Shown here: positions 46,020-60,902 of the stretch, one piece after another
Layout of the letters: each line of letters opens with the position of its first letter
How positions within the stretch are numbered: position 1 is the first letter of the stretch
Source of the DNA: Rhipicephalus microplus
Taxonomy: Eukaryota > Arthropoda > Arachnida > Ixodida > Ixodidae
Assembly (NCBI RefSeq): GCF_043290135.1
Contig: NC_134707.1
Coordinates: 67,075,906-67,139,905, forward strand
Reading direction: 5' to 3'
Length of the DNA stretch: 64,000 nt
Notes under the pieces: model-generated
The model's input: the letters and a program-made list of their open reading frames with translations, nothing else
Told to the model about the DNA's origin: nothing
The model's database searches: none
Program-made: the position numbers and the translations under genes

Positions 46020-49000
46020 GAATGAGGGTCTCGTACTGGCAGACTTGGTGTGTTTAGGTTGTATAAGAGGGACAATTAATCAGCTGCCCGCTCATAATAA
46101 GTTCACGTGCTACGTGACGCCAAAACATGCGAATAAGAGTGTTTTCACACTCGTTGTTTGGCTTATAGATGGCGCTGACTGTCACTCCTACTTCTAAATT
46201 CACATATAAACCCCAAAAAAGTTTATGGAGGGACGGCCGCTGTGATAACTCAGTGGTTAGAGCATCGAACGCGTTATTCGGAGGTCGTAGGTTCGATTCC
46301 TGCTCACAGCTGGTAATTTTTTCATCCACTTTTCTTTCTTCTTATATACATTCCATTGCTTCAAATAACTTCCCCTGTACATTCCTTGGCATTACTGTCT
46401 GTTATATCTCAGTAATATTGTGTTAAACCACGGAAATACGAGCCCTTAGGTATACACTTCTCTCCCTTATTTCATTGAACGAGGGTCTCGTACTGGCAGA
46501 CTTGGTGTGTTTAGGTTGTATAAGAGGGACAATTAATCAGCTGCCCGCTCATAATAAGTTCACGTGCTACGTGACGCCAAAACATGCGAATAAGAGTGTT
46601 TTCACACTCGTTGTTTGGCTTATAGATGGCGCTGACTGTCACTCCTACTTCTAAATTCACATATAAACCCCAAAAAAGGTGAATGGAGGGACGGCCGCTG
46701 TGATAGCTCAGTGGTTAGAGCATCGAACGCGTTATTCGAAGGTCGTAGGTTTGATTCCTGCTCACAGCTGGTAATTTTTTCATCCACTTTTCTTTTTTCT
46801 TTCTTCTTATTTACATTCCATTGGTTCTAATAACTTCCCCTGTACATTCCTTGGCATTACTGTCTGTTATATCGCATTAATATTGTGTTAAACCATGGAA
46901 ATACGAGCGCTTAGGTATACACTTCTCTCCCTTTTTTCATTGAACGAGGGTCTCGTACTGGCAGACTTGGTGTGTTTAGGTTGTATAAGAGGGACAATTA
47001 ATCAGCTGCCCGCTCATAATAAATTCACGTGCTACGTGATGCCAAAACATGCGAATAAGAGTGTTTTCACACTCGTTGTTTGGCTTATAGATGGCGCTGA
47101 CTGTCACTCCTACTTCTAAATTCACATATAGACCCCCAAAAAAAGTGGATGGAGGGACGGCCGCTGTGATAGCTCAGTGATCAGAGCATCGAACGCGTTA
47201 TTCGAAGGTCGTAGGTTCGATTCCTGCTCACAGCTGGTAATTTTTTCATCGACTTTTCTTTCTTCTTTCTCCCTAATTACATTCCATTGGTTCTAATAAC
47301 TTCCCCTGTACATTCCTTGGCATTACTGTCTGTTAAATCTCATTAATATTGTGTTAAAGCACGGAAATATGAGCCCTTAGGTATACACTTCTCTCCCTTA
47401 TTTCATTGAATAAGGGTCTCGTACTGGCAGACTTGGTGTGTTTAGGTTGTATAAGAGGGACAATTAATCAGCTGCCCGCTCATAATAAATTCACGTGCTA
47501 CGTGTCGCCAAAACATGCGAATAAGAGTGTTTTCACACTCGTTGTTTGGCTTATAGATGGCGCTGACTGTCACTCCTACTTTTCTAAATTCACATATAAA
47601 CCCTAAAAAAAGTGGAAGGAGGGACGGCCGCTGTGATAGCTCAGTGGTTAGAGCATCGAACGCGTTATTCGAAGGTCGTAGGTTCGATTCCTGTTCACAG
47701 CTGGTAATTTTTGCATCCCCTTTTCTTTCTTCTTTCTTCTTATTTACATTCCATTGGTTTTAATAACTTCCCCTGTACATTCCTTGTCATTACTGTCTGT
47801 TATATCTCATTAATATTGTGTTAAACCACGGAAATACGAGCCCTTAGGTATACACTTCTCTCCCTTATTTCATTGAACGAGGGTCTCGTACTGGCAGACT
47901 TGGTGTGTTTAGGTTGTATAAGAGGGACAATTAATCAGCTGCCCGCTCATAATAAGTTCACGTGCTACGTGACGCCAAAACATGCGAATAAGAGTGTTTT
48001 CACACTCGTTGTTTGGCTTATAGATGGCGCTGACTGTCACTCCTACTTCTAAATTCACATATAAACCCCCCAAAAAAGTGAATGGAGGTACGGCCGCTGT
48101 GATAGCTCAGTGGTTAGAGCATCGAACGCGTTATTCGAAGGTCGTAGGTTCGATTCCCGCTCACAGCTGGTAATTTTTTCATCCACTTTTCTTTCTTCTT
48201 TCTTCTTATTTACATTTCATTGGTTCTAATTACTTCCCCTGTACATTCCTTGGCATTACTGTCTGTTATATCTCATTATTATTGTGTTAAACCATGGAAA
48301 TACGAGCCCTTAGGTATACACTTCTCTCCCTTATTTCATTGAACGAGGGTCTCGTACTGGCAGACTTGGTGTGTTTAGCTTGTATAAGAGGGACAATTAA
48401 TCAGCTGCCCGCTCATAATAAGTTCACGTGCTACGTGACGCCAAACTATGCGAATAAGAGTGTTTTCACACTCGTTGTTTGGCTTATAGATGGCGCTGAC
48501 TGTCAATCCTACTTCTAAATTCACATATAAACCCCCCAAAAAAGTGGATGGAGGGACGGCCGCTGTGATAGCTCAGTGGTTAGAGCATCGAACGCGTTAT
48601 TCGAAGGTCGTAGGTTCGATTCCTGCTCAAAGCTGGTAATTTTTTCATCCACTTTTCTTTCTTCTTTCTTCCTATTTACATTCCATTGGTTCTAATAACT
48701 TCCCCTGTACATTCCTTGGCATTACTGTCTGTTATATCTGATTAATATTGTGTTGAACCACGGAAATACGAGCCCTTAGGTATACACTTCTCTCCCTTAT
48801 TTCATTGAACGAGGGTCTCGTACTGGCAGACTTGGTGTGTTTAGGTTGTCTAAGAGGGACAATTAACCAGCTGCCCGCTCATAATAAGTTCACGTGCTAC
48901 GTGACGCCAAAACATGCGAATAAGAGTGTTTTCACACTCGTTGTTTGGCTTATAGATGGCGCTGACTGTCACTCCTACTTCTAAATTCACATATAGACCC

Positions 49001-52000
49001 CCAAAAAAAGTGGATGGAGGGACGGCCGCTGTGTTAGCTCAGTGGTTAGAGCATCGAACGCGTTATTCGAAGGTCGTAGGTTCGATTCCTGTTCACAGCT
49101 GGTAATTTTTTTATCCACTTTTCTTCCTTCTTTCTCCTTATTTTCATTCCTTTGGTTCTAATAACTTCCCCTGTACATTCCTTGGCATTACTGTCTGTTA
49201 AATCTCATTAATATTGTGTTGAAGCACGGAAATACGAGCCCTTAGGTATACACTTCTCTCCCTTATTTCATTGAATGAGGGTCTCGTACTGGCAGACTTG
49301 GTGTGTTTAGGTTGTATAAGAGGGACAATTAATCAGCTGCCCGCTCATAATAAGTTCACGTGCTACGTGACGCCAAAACATGCGAATAAGAGTGTTTTCA
49401 CACTCGTTGTTTGGCTTATAGATGGCGCTGACTGTCACTCCTACTTCTAAATTCACATATAAACCCCAAAAAAAGTGGATGGAGGGACGGCCGCTGTGAT
49501 AGCTCTGTGGTTAGAGCATCGAACGCGTTATTCGAAGGTCGTAGGTTCGATTCCTGCTCACAGCTGGTAATTTTTTCATCCACTTTTCTTTCTTCTGTCT
49601 TCTTATTTACATTCCATTGGTTCTAATAACTTCCCCTGTACATTCCTTGGCATTACTGTCTGTTATATCTCATTAATATTGTGTTAAACCACGGAAATAC
49701 GAGCCCTTAGGTATACACTTCTCTCCCTTTTTTCATTGAACGAGGGTCTCGTACTGGCAGACTTGGTGTGTTTAGGTTGTGTAAGAGGGACAATTAATCA
49801 GCTGCCTGCTCATAATAAATTCACGTGCTACGTGACGCCAAAACATGCGAATAAGAGTGTTTTCGCACTGGTTATTTGGCTTATAGATGGCGCTGACTGT
49901 CACTCCTACTTCTAAATTCACATATAAACCCCCAAAAAAGTGGATGGAGGGACGGCCGCTGTGATAGCTCAGTGGTTAGAGCATCGAACGCGTTATTCGA
50001 AGGTCGTAGGTTCGATTCCTGCTCACAGCTGGTAATTTTTTCATCCACTTTTCTTTCTTCTTTCTCCTTATTTACATTCCATTGGTTCTAATAACTTCCC
50101 CTGTACATTCCTTGGCATTACTGTCTGTTATATCTCATTAATATTGTGTTAAACCACGGAAATACGAGCCCTTAGGTATACACTTCTCTCCATTAATTCA
50201 TTGAACGAGGGTCTCGTACTGGCAGACTTGTTGTGTTTAGGTTGTATAAGAGGGACAATTAATCAGCTGCCCGCTAATAATAAGTTCACGTGCTACTTGA
50301 CGCCAAAACATGCGAATAAGAGTGTTTTCACAATCGTTGTTTGGCTTATAGATGGCGCTGACTGTCACTCCTACTTCTAAATTCACATATAAACCCCCAA
50401 AAAAGTGGATGGAGGGACGGCCGCTGTGATAGCTCAGTGGTTAGAGCATCGAACGCGTTATTCGAAGGTCGTAGGTTCGATTCCTGCTCACAGCTGGTAA
50501 TTTTTTCATCCACTTTTCTTTCTTCTTTCTACTTATATACATTCCAATGGTTCTAATAACTTCCCCTGTACATTCCTTGGCATTACTGTCTGTTAAATCT
50601 CATTATCATTGTGTTAAACCACGGAAATACGAGCCCTTAGGTATACACTTCTCTCCCTTATTTCATTGAACGAGGGTCTCGTACTGGCAGACTTGGTGTG
50701 TTTAGGTTGTATAAGAGGGACAATTAATCAGCTGCCCGCTCATAATAAGTTCACGCGCTACGTGACGCCAAAACATGCGAATAAGAGTGTTTTCACACTC
50801 GTTGTTTGGCTTATAGATGGCGCTGACTGTCACTCCTACTTCTAAATTCACATATAGACCCACAAAAAAGTGGATGGAGGGACGGCCGCTGTGATAGCTC
50901 AGTGGTTAGAGCATCGAACGCGTTATTCGAAGGTCGTAGGTTCGATTCCTGCTCACAGCTGGTAATTTTTTCATCGACTTTTCTTTCTTCTTTCTCCTTA
51001 TTTACATTCCTTTGGTTCTAATAACTTCCCCTGTACATTCCTTGGCATTACTGTCTGTTAAATCTCATTAATATTGTGTTAAAGCACGGAAATACGAGCC
51101 CTTAGGTATACACTTCTCTCCCTTATTTCATTGAATGAGGGTCTCGTACTGGCAGACTTGGTGTGTTTAGGTTGTATAAGAGGGACAATTAATCAGCTGC
51201 CCGCTCATAATAAGTTCACGTGCTACGTGACGCCAAAACATGCGAATAAGAGTGTTTTCACACTCGTTGTTTGGCTTATAGATGGCGCTGACTGTCACTC
51301 CTACTTCTAAATTCACATATAAACCCCAAAAAAGTGGATGGAGGGACGGCCGCTGTGATAGCTCAGTGGTTAGAGCATCGAACGCGTTATTCGAAGGTCG
51401 TAGGTTCGATTCCTGCTCACAGCTGGTAATTTTTTCATCCACTTTTCTTTCTTCTTATATACATTCCATTGGTTCAAATAACTTCCCCTGTACATTCCTT
51501 GGCAATACTGTCTGTTATATCTCAGTAATATTGTGTTAAACCACGGAAATACGAGCCCTTAGGTATACACTTCTCTCCCTTATTTCATTGAACGAGGGTC
51601 TCATACTGGCAGACTTGGTGTGTTTAGGTTGTATAAGAGGGACAATTAATCAGCTGCCCGCTCATAATAAGTTCACGTGCTACGTGACGCCAAAACATGC
51701 GAATAAGAGTGTTTTCACACTCGTTGTTTGGCTTATAGATGGCGCTGACTGTCACTCCTACTTCTAAATTCACATATAAACCCCAAAAAAAGGTGAATGG
51801 AGGGACGGCCGCTGTGATAGCTCAGTGGTTAGAGCATCGAACGCGTTATTCGAAGGTCGTAGGTTCGATTCCTGCTCACAGCTGGTAATTTTTTCATCCA
51901 CTTTTCTTTTTTCTTTCTTCTTATTTACATTCCATTGGTTCTAATAACTTCCCCTGTACATTCCTTGGCATTACTGTCTGTTATATCGCATTAATATTGT

Positions 52001-52760
52001 GTTAAACCATGGAAATACGAGCGCTTAGGTATACACTTCTCTCCCTTTTTTCATTGAACGAGGGTCTCGTACTGGCAGACTTGGTGTGTTTAGGTTGTAT
52101 AAGAGGGACAATTAATCAGCTGCCCGCTCATAATAAATTCACGTGCTACGTGACGCCAAAACATGCGAATAAGAGTGTTTTCACACTCGTTGTTTGGCTT
52201 ATAGATGGCGCTGATTGTCACTCCTACTTCTAAATTCACATATAGACCCCCAAAAAAAGTGGATGGAGGGACGGCCGCTGTGATAGCTCAGTGGTCAGAG
52301 CATCGAACGCGTTATTCGAAGGTCGTAGGTTCGATTCCTGCTCACAGCTGGTAATTTCTTCATCCACTTTTCTTTCTTCTTTCTCCCTAATTACATTCCA
52401 TTGGTTCTAATAACTTCCCCTGTACATTCCTTGGCATTACTATCTGTTAAATCTCATTAATATTGTGTTAAAGCACGGAAATACGAGCCCTTAGGTATAC
52501 ACTTCTCTCCCTTATTTCATTGAATAAGGGTCTCGTACTGGCAGACTTGGTGTGTTTAGGTTGTATAAGAGGGACAATTAATCAGCTGCCCGCTCATAAT
52601 AAATTCACGTGCTACGTGTCGCCAAAACATGCGAATAAGAGTGTTTTCGCACTCGTTGTTTGGCTTATAGATGGCGCTGACTGTCACTCCTACTTCTAAA
52701 TTCACATATAAACCCCAAAAAAAGTGGAAGGAGGGACGGCCGCTGTGATAGCTCAGTGGT
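46020..52760 (+). repeat. Eleven-monomer higher-order repeat, period ~5,113 bp
   Basis: The monomers at 46239, 46697, 47163 and 47630 recur in order at 51352, 51811, 52277 and 52742. Private marks include CTTCTTATATACATT, CAGTAATATTG, ACCATGGAAATACGAGCGC, CTCCCTAATTACATT and GTGGAAGGAGG. A neighbouring run (42049-42982) recurs at 48096-49028 with a 13-monomer offset, so several exchange events overlap here. The edges are approximate. Confidence 0.7.
48724..48734 (+). other. Paralogous empty site of the retrotransposon
   Basis: Single ACTGTCTGTTA followed by TATCTGATTAA, between the cores at 48562 (CTCAAAGC type) and 49028 (GCTGTGT type). Confidence 0.85.
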
Positions 52761-53673
52761 TAGAGCATCGAACGCGTTATTCGAAGGTCGTAGGTTCGAT
52801 TCCTGCTCACAGCTGGTAATTCTTTCATCCACTTTTTTTTCTTCTTTCTTCTTATTTACATTCCATTGGTTCTAATACATTCTCCTGTACATTCCTTGGC
52901 ATTACTGTCTGTTATATCTCATTATTATTGTGTTAAACCACGGAAATACGAGCCCTTAGGTATACACTTCTCTCCCTTAATTCATTGAACGAGGGTCTCG
53001 TACTGGCAGACTTGGTGTGTTTAGGTTGTGTAAGAGGGACAATTAATCAGCTGCCCGCTCATAATAAGTTCACGTGCTACGTGACACCAAAACATGCGAA
53101 TAAGAGTGTTTTCACACTTGTTGTTTGGCTTATAGATGGCGCAGACTGTCACGCCTACTTCTAAATTCACATATAAACCCCGAAAAAAAGTGGATGGAGG
53201 GACGGCCGCTGTGATAGCTCAGTGGTTAGAGCATCGAACGCGTTATTTGAAGGTCGTAGGTTCGATTCCTGCTCACAGCTGGTAATTTTTTCATCCACTT
53301 TTCTTTCTTCTTTCGCCTTATTTACATTCTATTGGTTCTAATACCTTCCCCTGTACATTCCTTGGCATTACTGTCTGTTATATCTCAGTAATATTGTGTT
53401 AAACCACGGAAATACGAGCCCTTAGGTATACACTTCTCTCCCTTATTTCATTGAACGAGGGTCTCGTACTGGCAGACTTGGTGTGTTTAGGTTGTATGAG
53501 AGGGACAATTAATCAGCTGCCCGCTCATAACAAGTTCACGTGCTACGGGACGCCAAAACATGCGAATAAGAGTGTTTTCACACTCGTTGTTTGGCTTATA
53601 GATGGCGCTGACTGTCACTCCTACTTCTAAATTCACATATAAACCCCCAAAAAAAGTGGATGGAGGGACGGCC

Positions 53674-53745
53674 GCTGTGATAGCTCAGTGGTTAGAGCAT
53701 CGAACGCGTTATTCGAAGGTCGTAGGGTATATTCCTGCTCACAGG
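53674..53745 (+). pseudogene. tRNA-like core with destroyed B box
   Basis: The T arm reads GTAGGGTATATTCC instead of GTAGGTTCGATTCC, so the TTCGA motif and the B box are lost, and the last acceptor base is changed (TCACAGG). The core at 56452 has the related GTAGTGTATATTCC. Both belong to the same six-monomer repeat. Confidence 0.75.
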
Positions 53746-56451
53746 TGGTAATTTTTTCATCCACTTTTCTTTCTTCTTTCTTCTTATTTACATTCCATTG
53801 GTTCTAATAACTTCCCCTGTACATTCCTTGGCATGACTATCTGTTATATCACATTATTATTGTGTTAAACCACGGAAATACGAGCCCTTATGTATACACT
53901 TCTCTCCCTTATTTCATTGAACGAGGGTCTCGTACTGGCAGGCTTGGTGTGTTTAGGTTGTATAAGAGGGACAATTATTCAGCTGCCCGCTCATAATAAG
54001 TTCACGTGCTACGCGACGCCAAAACATGCGAATAAGAGTGTTTTCACACTCGTTGTTTGGCTTATAGATGGCGCTGACTGTCACTCCTACTTCTAAATTC
54101 ACATATAAACCCCCCAAAAAAGTGGATGGAGGGACGGCCGCTGTGATAGCTCAGTGGTTAGAGCATCGAACGCGTTATTCGAAGGTCGTAGGTTCGATTC
54201 CTGCTCACAGCTGGTAATTTTTGCATCCCCTTTTCTTTCTTCTTATATACATTCCATTGGTTCAAACAACTTCCCCTGTACATTCTTTGGCATTACTGTC
54301 TGTTATATCTCAGTAATATTGTGTTAAACCACGGAAATACGAGCCCTTAGGTATACACTTCTCTCCCTTATTTCATTGAACGAGGGTCTCGTACTGGCAG
54401 ACTTGGTGTGTTATGTTGTATAAGAGGGACAATTAATCAGCTGCCCGCTCATAATAAGTTCACGCGCTACGTGACGCCAAAACATGCGAATAAGAGTGTT
54501 TTCACACTCGTTGTTTGGCTTATAGATGGAGCTGACTGTCACTCCTACTTCTAAATTCACATATAAACCCCAAAAAAAGTGGATGGAGGGACGGCCGCTG
54601 TGATAGCTCAGTGGTTAGAGCATCGAACGCGTTATTCGAAGGTCGTAGGTTCGATTCCTGCTCACAGCTGGTAATTTTTTCATCCACTTTTCTTTCTTCT
54701 TATATACATTCCATTGGTTCAAACAACTTCCCCTGTACATTCCTTGGCATTACTGTCTGTTATATCTCAGTAATATTGTGTTAAACCACGGAAATACGAG
54801 CCCTTAGGTATACACTTCTCTCCCTTATTTCATTGAACGAGGGTCTCGTACTGGCAGACTTGGTGTGTTTAGGTTGTATAAGAGGGACAATTAATCAGCT
54901 GCCCGCTCATAATAAGTTCACGTGCTACGTGACGCCAAAACATGCGAATAAGAGTGTTTTCACACTCGTTGTTTGGCTTATAGATGGCGCTGACTGTCAC
55001 TCCTACTTCTAAATTCACGTATAAACCCCCAAAAAAGGTGAATGGAGGGACGGCCGCTGTGATAGCTCAGTGGTTAGAGCATCGAACGCGTTATTCGAAG
55101 GTCGTAGGTTCGATTCCTGCTCACAGCTGGTAATTTTTTCATCCACTTTTTTTTCTTCTTTCTCCCTAATTACATTCCATTGGTTCTAATAACTTCCCCT
55201 GTACATTCCTTGGCATTACTGTCTGTTAAATCTCATTAATATTGTGTTAAAGCACGGAAATACGAGCCCTTAGGTATACACTTCTCTCCCTTATTTCATT
55301 GAATAAGGGTCTCGTACTGGCAGACTTGGTGTGTTTAGGTTGTATAAGAGGGACAATTAATCAGCTACCCGCTCATAATAAATTCACGTGCTACGTGTCG
55401 CCAAAACATGCGAATAAGAGTGTTTTCGCACTCGTTGTTTGGCTTATAGATGGCGCTGACTGTCACTCCTACTTCTAAATTCACATATAAACCCCAAAAA
55501 AAGTGGAAGGAGGGACGGCCGCTGTGATAGCTCAGTGGTTAGAGCATCGAACGCGTTATTCGAAGGTCGTAGGTTCGATTCCTGCTCACAGCTGGTAATT
55601 CTTTCATCCACTTTTTTTTCTTCTTTCTTCTTATTTACATTCCATTGGTTCTAATACATTCCCCTGTACATTCCTTGGCATTACTGTCTGTTATATCTCA
55701 TTAATATTGTTTTAAACCACGGAAATACGAGCCCTTAGGTATACACTTCTCTCCCTTAATTCTTTGAACCAGGGTCTCGTACTGGCAGACTTGGTGTGTT
55801 TAGGTTGTGTAAGAGGGACAATTAATCAGCTGCCCGCTCATAATAAGTTCACGTGCTACGTGACACCAAAACATGCGAATAAGAGTGTTTTCACACTCGT
55901 TGTTTGGCTTATAGATGGCGCAGACTGTCACGCCTACTTCTGAATTCACATATAAACCTCGAAAAAAAGTGGATGGAGGGACAGCCGCTGTGATAGCTCA
56001 GTGGTTAGAGCATCGAACGCGTTATTCGAAGGTCGTAGGTTCGATTCCTGCTCACAGCTGGTAATTTTTTCATCCACTTTTCTTTCTTCTTTCGCCTTAT
56101 TTACATTCTATTGGTTCTAATACCTTCCCCTGTACATTCCTTGGCATTACTGTCTGTTATATCTCAGTAATATTGTGTTAAACCACGGAAATACGAGCCC
56201 TTAGGTATACACTTCTCTCCCTTATTTCATTGAACGAGGGTCTCGTACTGGCAGACTTGGTGTGTTTAGGTTGTATGAGAGGGACAATTAATCAGCTGCC
56301 CGCTCATAATAAGTTCACGTGCTACGGGACGCCAAAACATGCGAATAAGAGTGTTTTCACACTCGTTGTTTGGCTTATAGATGGCGCTGACTGTCACGCC
56401 TACTTCTAAATTCACATATAAACACCCAAAAAAGTGGATGGAGAGACGGCC

Positions 56452-56523
56452 GCTGTGATAGCTCAGTGGTTAGAGCATCGAACGCGTTATTCGAAGGTCG
56501 TAGTGTATATTCCTGCTCACAGC
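56452..56523 (+). pseudogene. tRNA-like core with destroyed B box, second copy
   Basis: Carries the TATATTCC T-arm lesion seen at 53674 plus one further change in the T stem. The acceptor stem is intact here (TCACAGC). Confidence 0.72.
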
Positions 56524-59500
56524 TGGTAATTTTTTCATCCACTTTTCTTTCTTCTTTCTTCTTATTTACATTCCATTGGTTCTAATAACTTCCCCTGTAC
56601 ATTCCTTGGCATGACTATCTGTTATATCACATTATTATTGTGTTAAACCACGGAAATACGAGCCCTTAGGTATACACTTCTCTCCCTTATTTCATTGAAC
56701 GAGGGTCTCGTACTGGCAGGCTTGGTGTGTTTAGGTTGTATAAGAGGGACAATTATTCAGCTGCCCGCTCATATTAAGTTCACGTGCTACGCGACGCCAA
56801 AACATGCGAATAAGAGTGTTTTCACACTCGTTGTTTGGCTTATAGATGGCGCTGACTGTCACTCCTACTTCTAAATTCACATATAAACCCCCCAAAAAAG
56901 TGGATGGAGGGACGGCCGCTGTGATAGCTCAGTGGTTAGAGCATCGAACGCGTTATTCGAAGGTCGTAGGTTCGATTCCTGCTCACAGCTTGTAATTTCT
57001 TCATCAACTTTTCTTTCTTCTTTCTTTTTATTTACATTCCATTGGTTCTAATAACTTCCCCTGTACATTCCTTGGCATTACTGTCTGTTATATCTCATTA
57101 ATATTGTGTTAAACCACGGAAATACGAGCCCTTAGGTATACACTTCTCTCCCTTATTTCATTGAATGAGGGTCTCGTACTGGCAGACTTGGTGTGTTTAG
57201 GTTGTATAAGAGGGACAATTAATCAGCTGCCCGCTCATAATAAGTTCACGTGCTACGTGACGCCAAAACATGCGAATAAGAGTGTTTTCACACTCGTTGT
57301 TTGGCTTATAGATGGCGCTGACTGTCACTCCTACTTCTAAATTCACATATAAACCCCCAAAAAAAGTGGATGGAGGGACGGCCGCTGTGATAGCTCAGTG
57401 GGTAGAGCATCGAACGCGTTATTCGAAGGTCGTAGGTTCGATTCCTGCTCACAGCTGGTAATTTTTTCATCCACTTTTCTTTCTTCTTATATACATTCCA
57501 TTGGTTCAAATAACTTCCCCTGTACATTCCTTGGCATTACTGTCTGTTATATCTCAGTAATATTGTGTTAAACCACGGAAATACGAGCCCTTAGGTATAC
57601 ACTTCTCTCCCTTATTTCATTGAACGAGGGTCTCGTACTGGCAGACTTGGTGTGTTTAGGTTGTATAAGAGGGACAATTATTCAGCTGCCCGCTCATAAT
57701 AAGTTCACGTGCTACGTGACACCAAAACATGCGAATAAGAGTGTTTTCACACTCGTTGTTTGGCTTATAGATGGCGCTGACTGTCACTCCTACTTCTAAA
57801 TTCACATATAAACCCCAAAAAAAGGTGGATGGAGGGACGGCCGCTGTGATAGCTCAGTGGTTAGAGCATCGAACGCGTTATTCGAAGGTCGTAGGTTCGA
57901 TTCCTGCTCACAGCTGGTAATTTTTTCATCCATTTTTTTTCTTTCTTCTTATTTACATTCCATTGGTTCTAATAACTTCCACTGTACAATCCTTGGCATT
58001 ACTGTCTGTTATATCGCATTAATATTGTGTTAAACCACGGAAATACGAGCCCTTAGGTATACACTTTTCTCCCTTTTTTATTGAACGAGGGTCTCGTACT
58101 GGCAGACTTGGTGTGTTTAGGTTGTATAAGAGGGACAATTAATCAGCTGCCCGCTCATAATAAATTCACGTGCTACGTGACGCCAAAACATGCGAACAAG
58201 AGTGTTTTCACACTCGTTGTTTGGCTTATAGATGGCGCTGACTGTCACTCCTACTTCTAAATTCACATATAGACCCCCAAAAAAGTGGATGGAGGGAAGG
58301 CCGCTTTGATAGCTCAGTGGTCAGACCATCAAACGCGTTATTCGAAGGTCGTAGGTTCTATTCCTGCTCACAGCTGGTAATTTTTTCATCCACTTTTCTT
58401 TCTTCTTTCTCCTTATTTACATTCCATTGGTTCTGATAACTTCCCCTGTACATTCCTTGGCATTACTGTCTGATAAATCTCATTAATATTGTGTTAAAGC
58501 ACGGAAATACGAGCCCTTAGGTATACACTTCTCTCCCTTATTTCATTGAATATGGGTCTCGTACTGGCAGACTTGGTGTGTTTAGGTTGTATAAGAGGGA
58601 CAATTATTCAGCTGCCCGATCATAATAAGTTCACGTGCTACGTCACGCCAAAACATGCGAATAAGAGTGTTTTCACACTCGTTGTTTGGCCTATTGATGG
58701 CGCTGACTGTCACTCCTACTTCTAAATTCACATATAAACCCCCAAAAAAGTGGAAGGAGGGACGGCCGCTGTGATAGCTCAGTGGTTAGAGCATCGAACG
58801 CGTTATTCGAAGGTCGTAGGTTCGATTCCTGCTCACAGCTGGTAACTTTTTCATCCAGTTTTCTTTCTTCTATCTTCTTATTTACATTAGATTGGTTCTA
58901 ATAACTTCCCCTGTACATTCCTTGGCATTACTGTCTGTTATATCTCAGTAATATTGTGTTTAACCACGGAGAGACGAGCCCTTAGGTATACACTTCTCTC
59001 CCTTATTTCATTGAACGAGGGTCTCGTACTGGCAGACTTGGTGTGTTTAGGTTGTATAAGAGGGACAATTATTCAGCTGCCCGCTCATAATAAGTTCACG
59101 TGCTACGTGACGCCAAAACATGCGAATAAGATTGTTTTCACACTGGTTGTTTGGCTTATAGAGTGCGCTGACTGTCACTCCTACTTCTAAATTCACATAT
59201 AGACCCCCAAAAATGTGGATGGAGGGACGGCCGCTGTGATAGCTCAGTCGTTAGAGCATCGAGCGCGTTATTCAAAGGTCGTAGGTTCAATTCCTGCTCA
59301 AGGCTGGTAATTTTTTCATCCACTTTTCTTTCTTCTTTCTTCTTATTTACATTGCATTGGTTCTAATACATTCCCCTGTACATTCCTTGGCATTACTGTC
59401 TGTTATATCTCATTAATATTGTGTTAAACCACGGAAATACGAGCCCTTAGGTATACACTTCTCTCCCTTATTTCATTGAACGAGGGTCTCGTACTGGCAG

Positions 59501-60902
59501 ACTTGGTGTGTTTAGGTTGTATGAGAGGGACAATTAATCAGCTGCCCGCTCATAATAAGTTCACGTGCTACGCGACGCCAAAACATGCGAATAAGAGTGT
59601 TTTCACACTCGTTGTTTGGCTTATAGATGGCGCTGACTGTCACTCCTACTTCTAAATTCACATATAAACCCCCCAAAAAAGTGGATGGAGGGACGGCCGC
59701 TGTGACAGCTCAGTCGTTAGAGCATCGAACGCGTTATTCGAAGGTCGTAGGTTCAATTCCTGCTCAAGGCTGGTAATTTTTTCATCCACTTTTCTTTCTT
59801 CTTTCTTTTTATTTACATTCCATTGGTTCTAATACATTCCCCTGTACATTCCTTCGCATTACTGTCTGTTATATCTCATTATTATTGTGTTAAACCACGG
59901 AAATACGAGCCCTTAGGTATACACTTCTCTCCCTTATTTCATTGAACGAGGGTTTCGTAAGGGCAGACTTGGTGTGTTTAGGTTGTATAAGAGGGACAAT
60001 TGATCAGCTGCCCGCTCATAATAAGTTCACGTGCTACGTGACGCCAAAACATGCGAATAAGAGTGTTTTCACACTGGTTGTTTGGCTTATAGATGGCGCT
60101 GACTGTCACTCCTACTTCTAAATTCACATATAAACCCCCAAAAAAGTTGATGGAGGGACGGCCGCTGTGATAGCTCAGTGGTTAGAGCATCGAACGCGTT
60201 ATTCGAAGGTCGTAGGTTCAATTCCTGCTCACAGCTGGTAATTTTTTCATCCACATTTTTTTCTTCTTTCTTCTTATTTACATTCCATTGGTTCTAATAA
60301 CTTCCCCTGTACATTCCTTGGCATGACTATCTGTTATATCACATTATTATTGTGTTAAACCAGGGAAATACGAGCCCTTAGGTATACACTTCTCTCCCTT
60401 ATTTTATTGAACGAAGGTCTCGTAGTGGCAGACTTGGTGTGTTTAGGTTGTATAAGAGGGACAATTATTCAGCTGCCCGCTCATAATAAGTTCACGTGCT
60501 ACGTGACGCCAAAACATGCGAATAAGAGTGTTTTCACACTCGTTGTTTGGCTTATAGATGCCACTGACTGTCACTCCTACTTCTAAATTCACATATAAAC
60601 CCCCCAAAAAAGTGAATGGAGGTACGGCCGCTGTGATAGCTCAGTGGTTAGAGCATCGAACGCGTTATTCGAAGGTCGTAGGTTCGATTCCTGCTAACAG
60701 CTGGTAATTATTTCATCCACTTTTCTTTCTTCTTTCTTCTTATTTACATTCGATTGGTTCTAATAGCTTCCCCTGTACATTCCTTGGCATTACTGTCCGT
60801 TATATCTCAGTAATATTGTGTTAAACCACGGAAAGACGAGCCCTTAGGTATACACTTCTCTTCCTTATTTCATTGAACGAGGGTCTCGTACTGGCAGACT
60901 TA

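Larger units (their letters stand above)
52340..56990 (+). repeat. Six-monomer higher-order repeat, period ~2,779 bp
   Basis: About 52,340-54,210 recurs at about 55,120-56,990. Shared rare marks are CTCCCTAATTAC (52382, 55162), GTGGAAGG, CACGCCTACTTC (53150, 55930), TTTCGCCTTATTT and the broken T arm (53724, 56503). After that the copies diverge (CATCCCC against CATCAAC). Confidence 0.78.
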
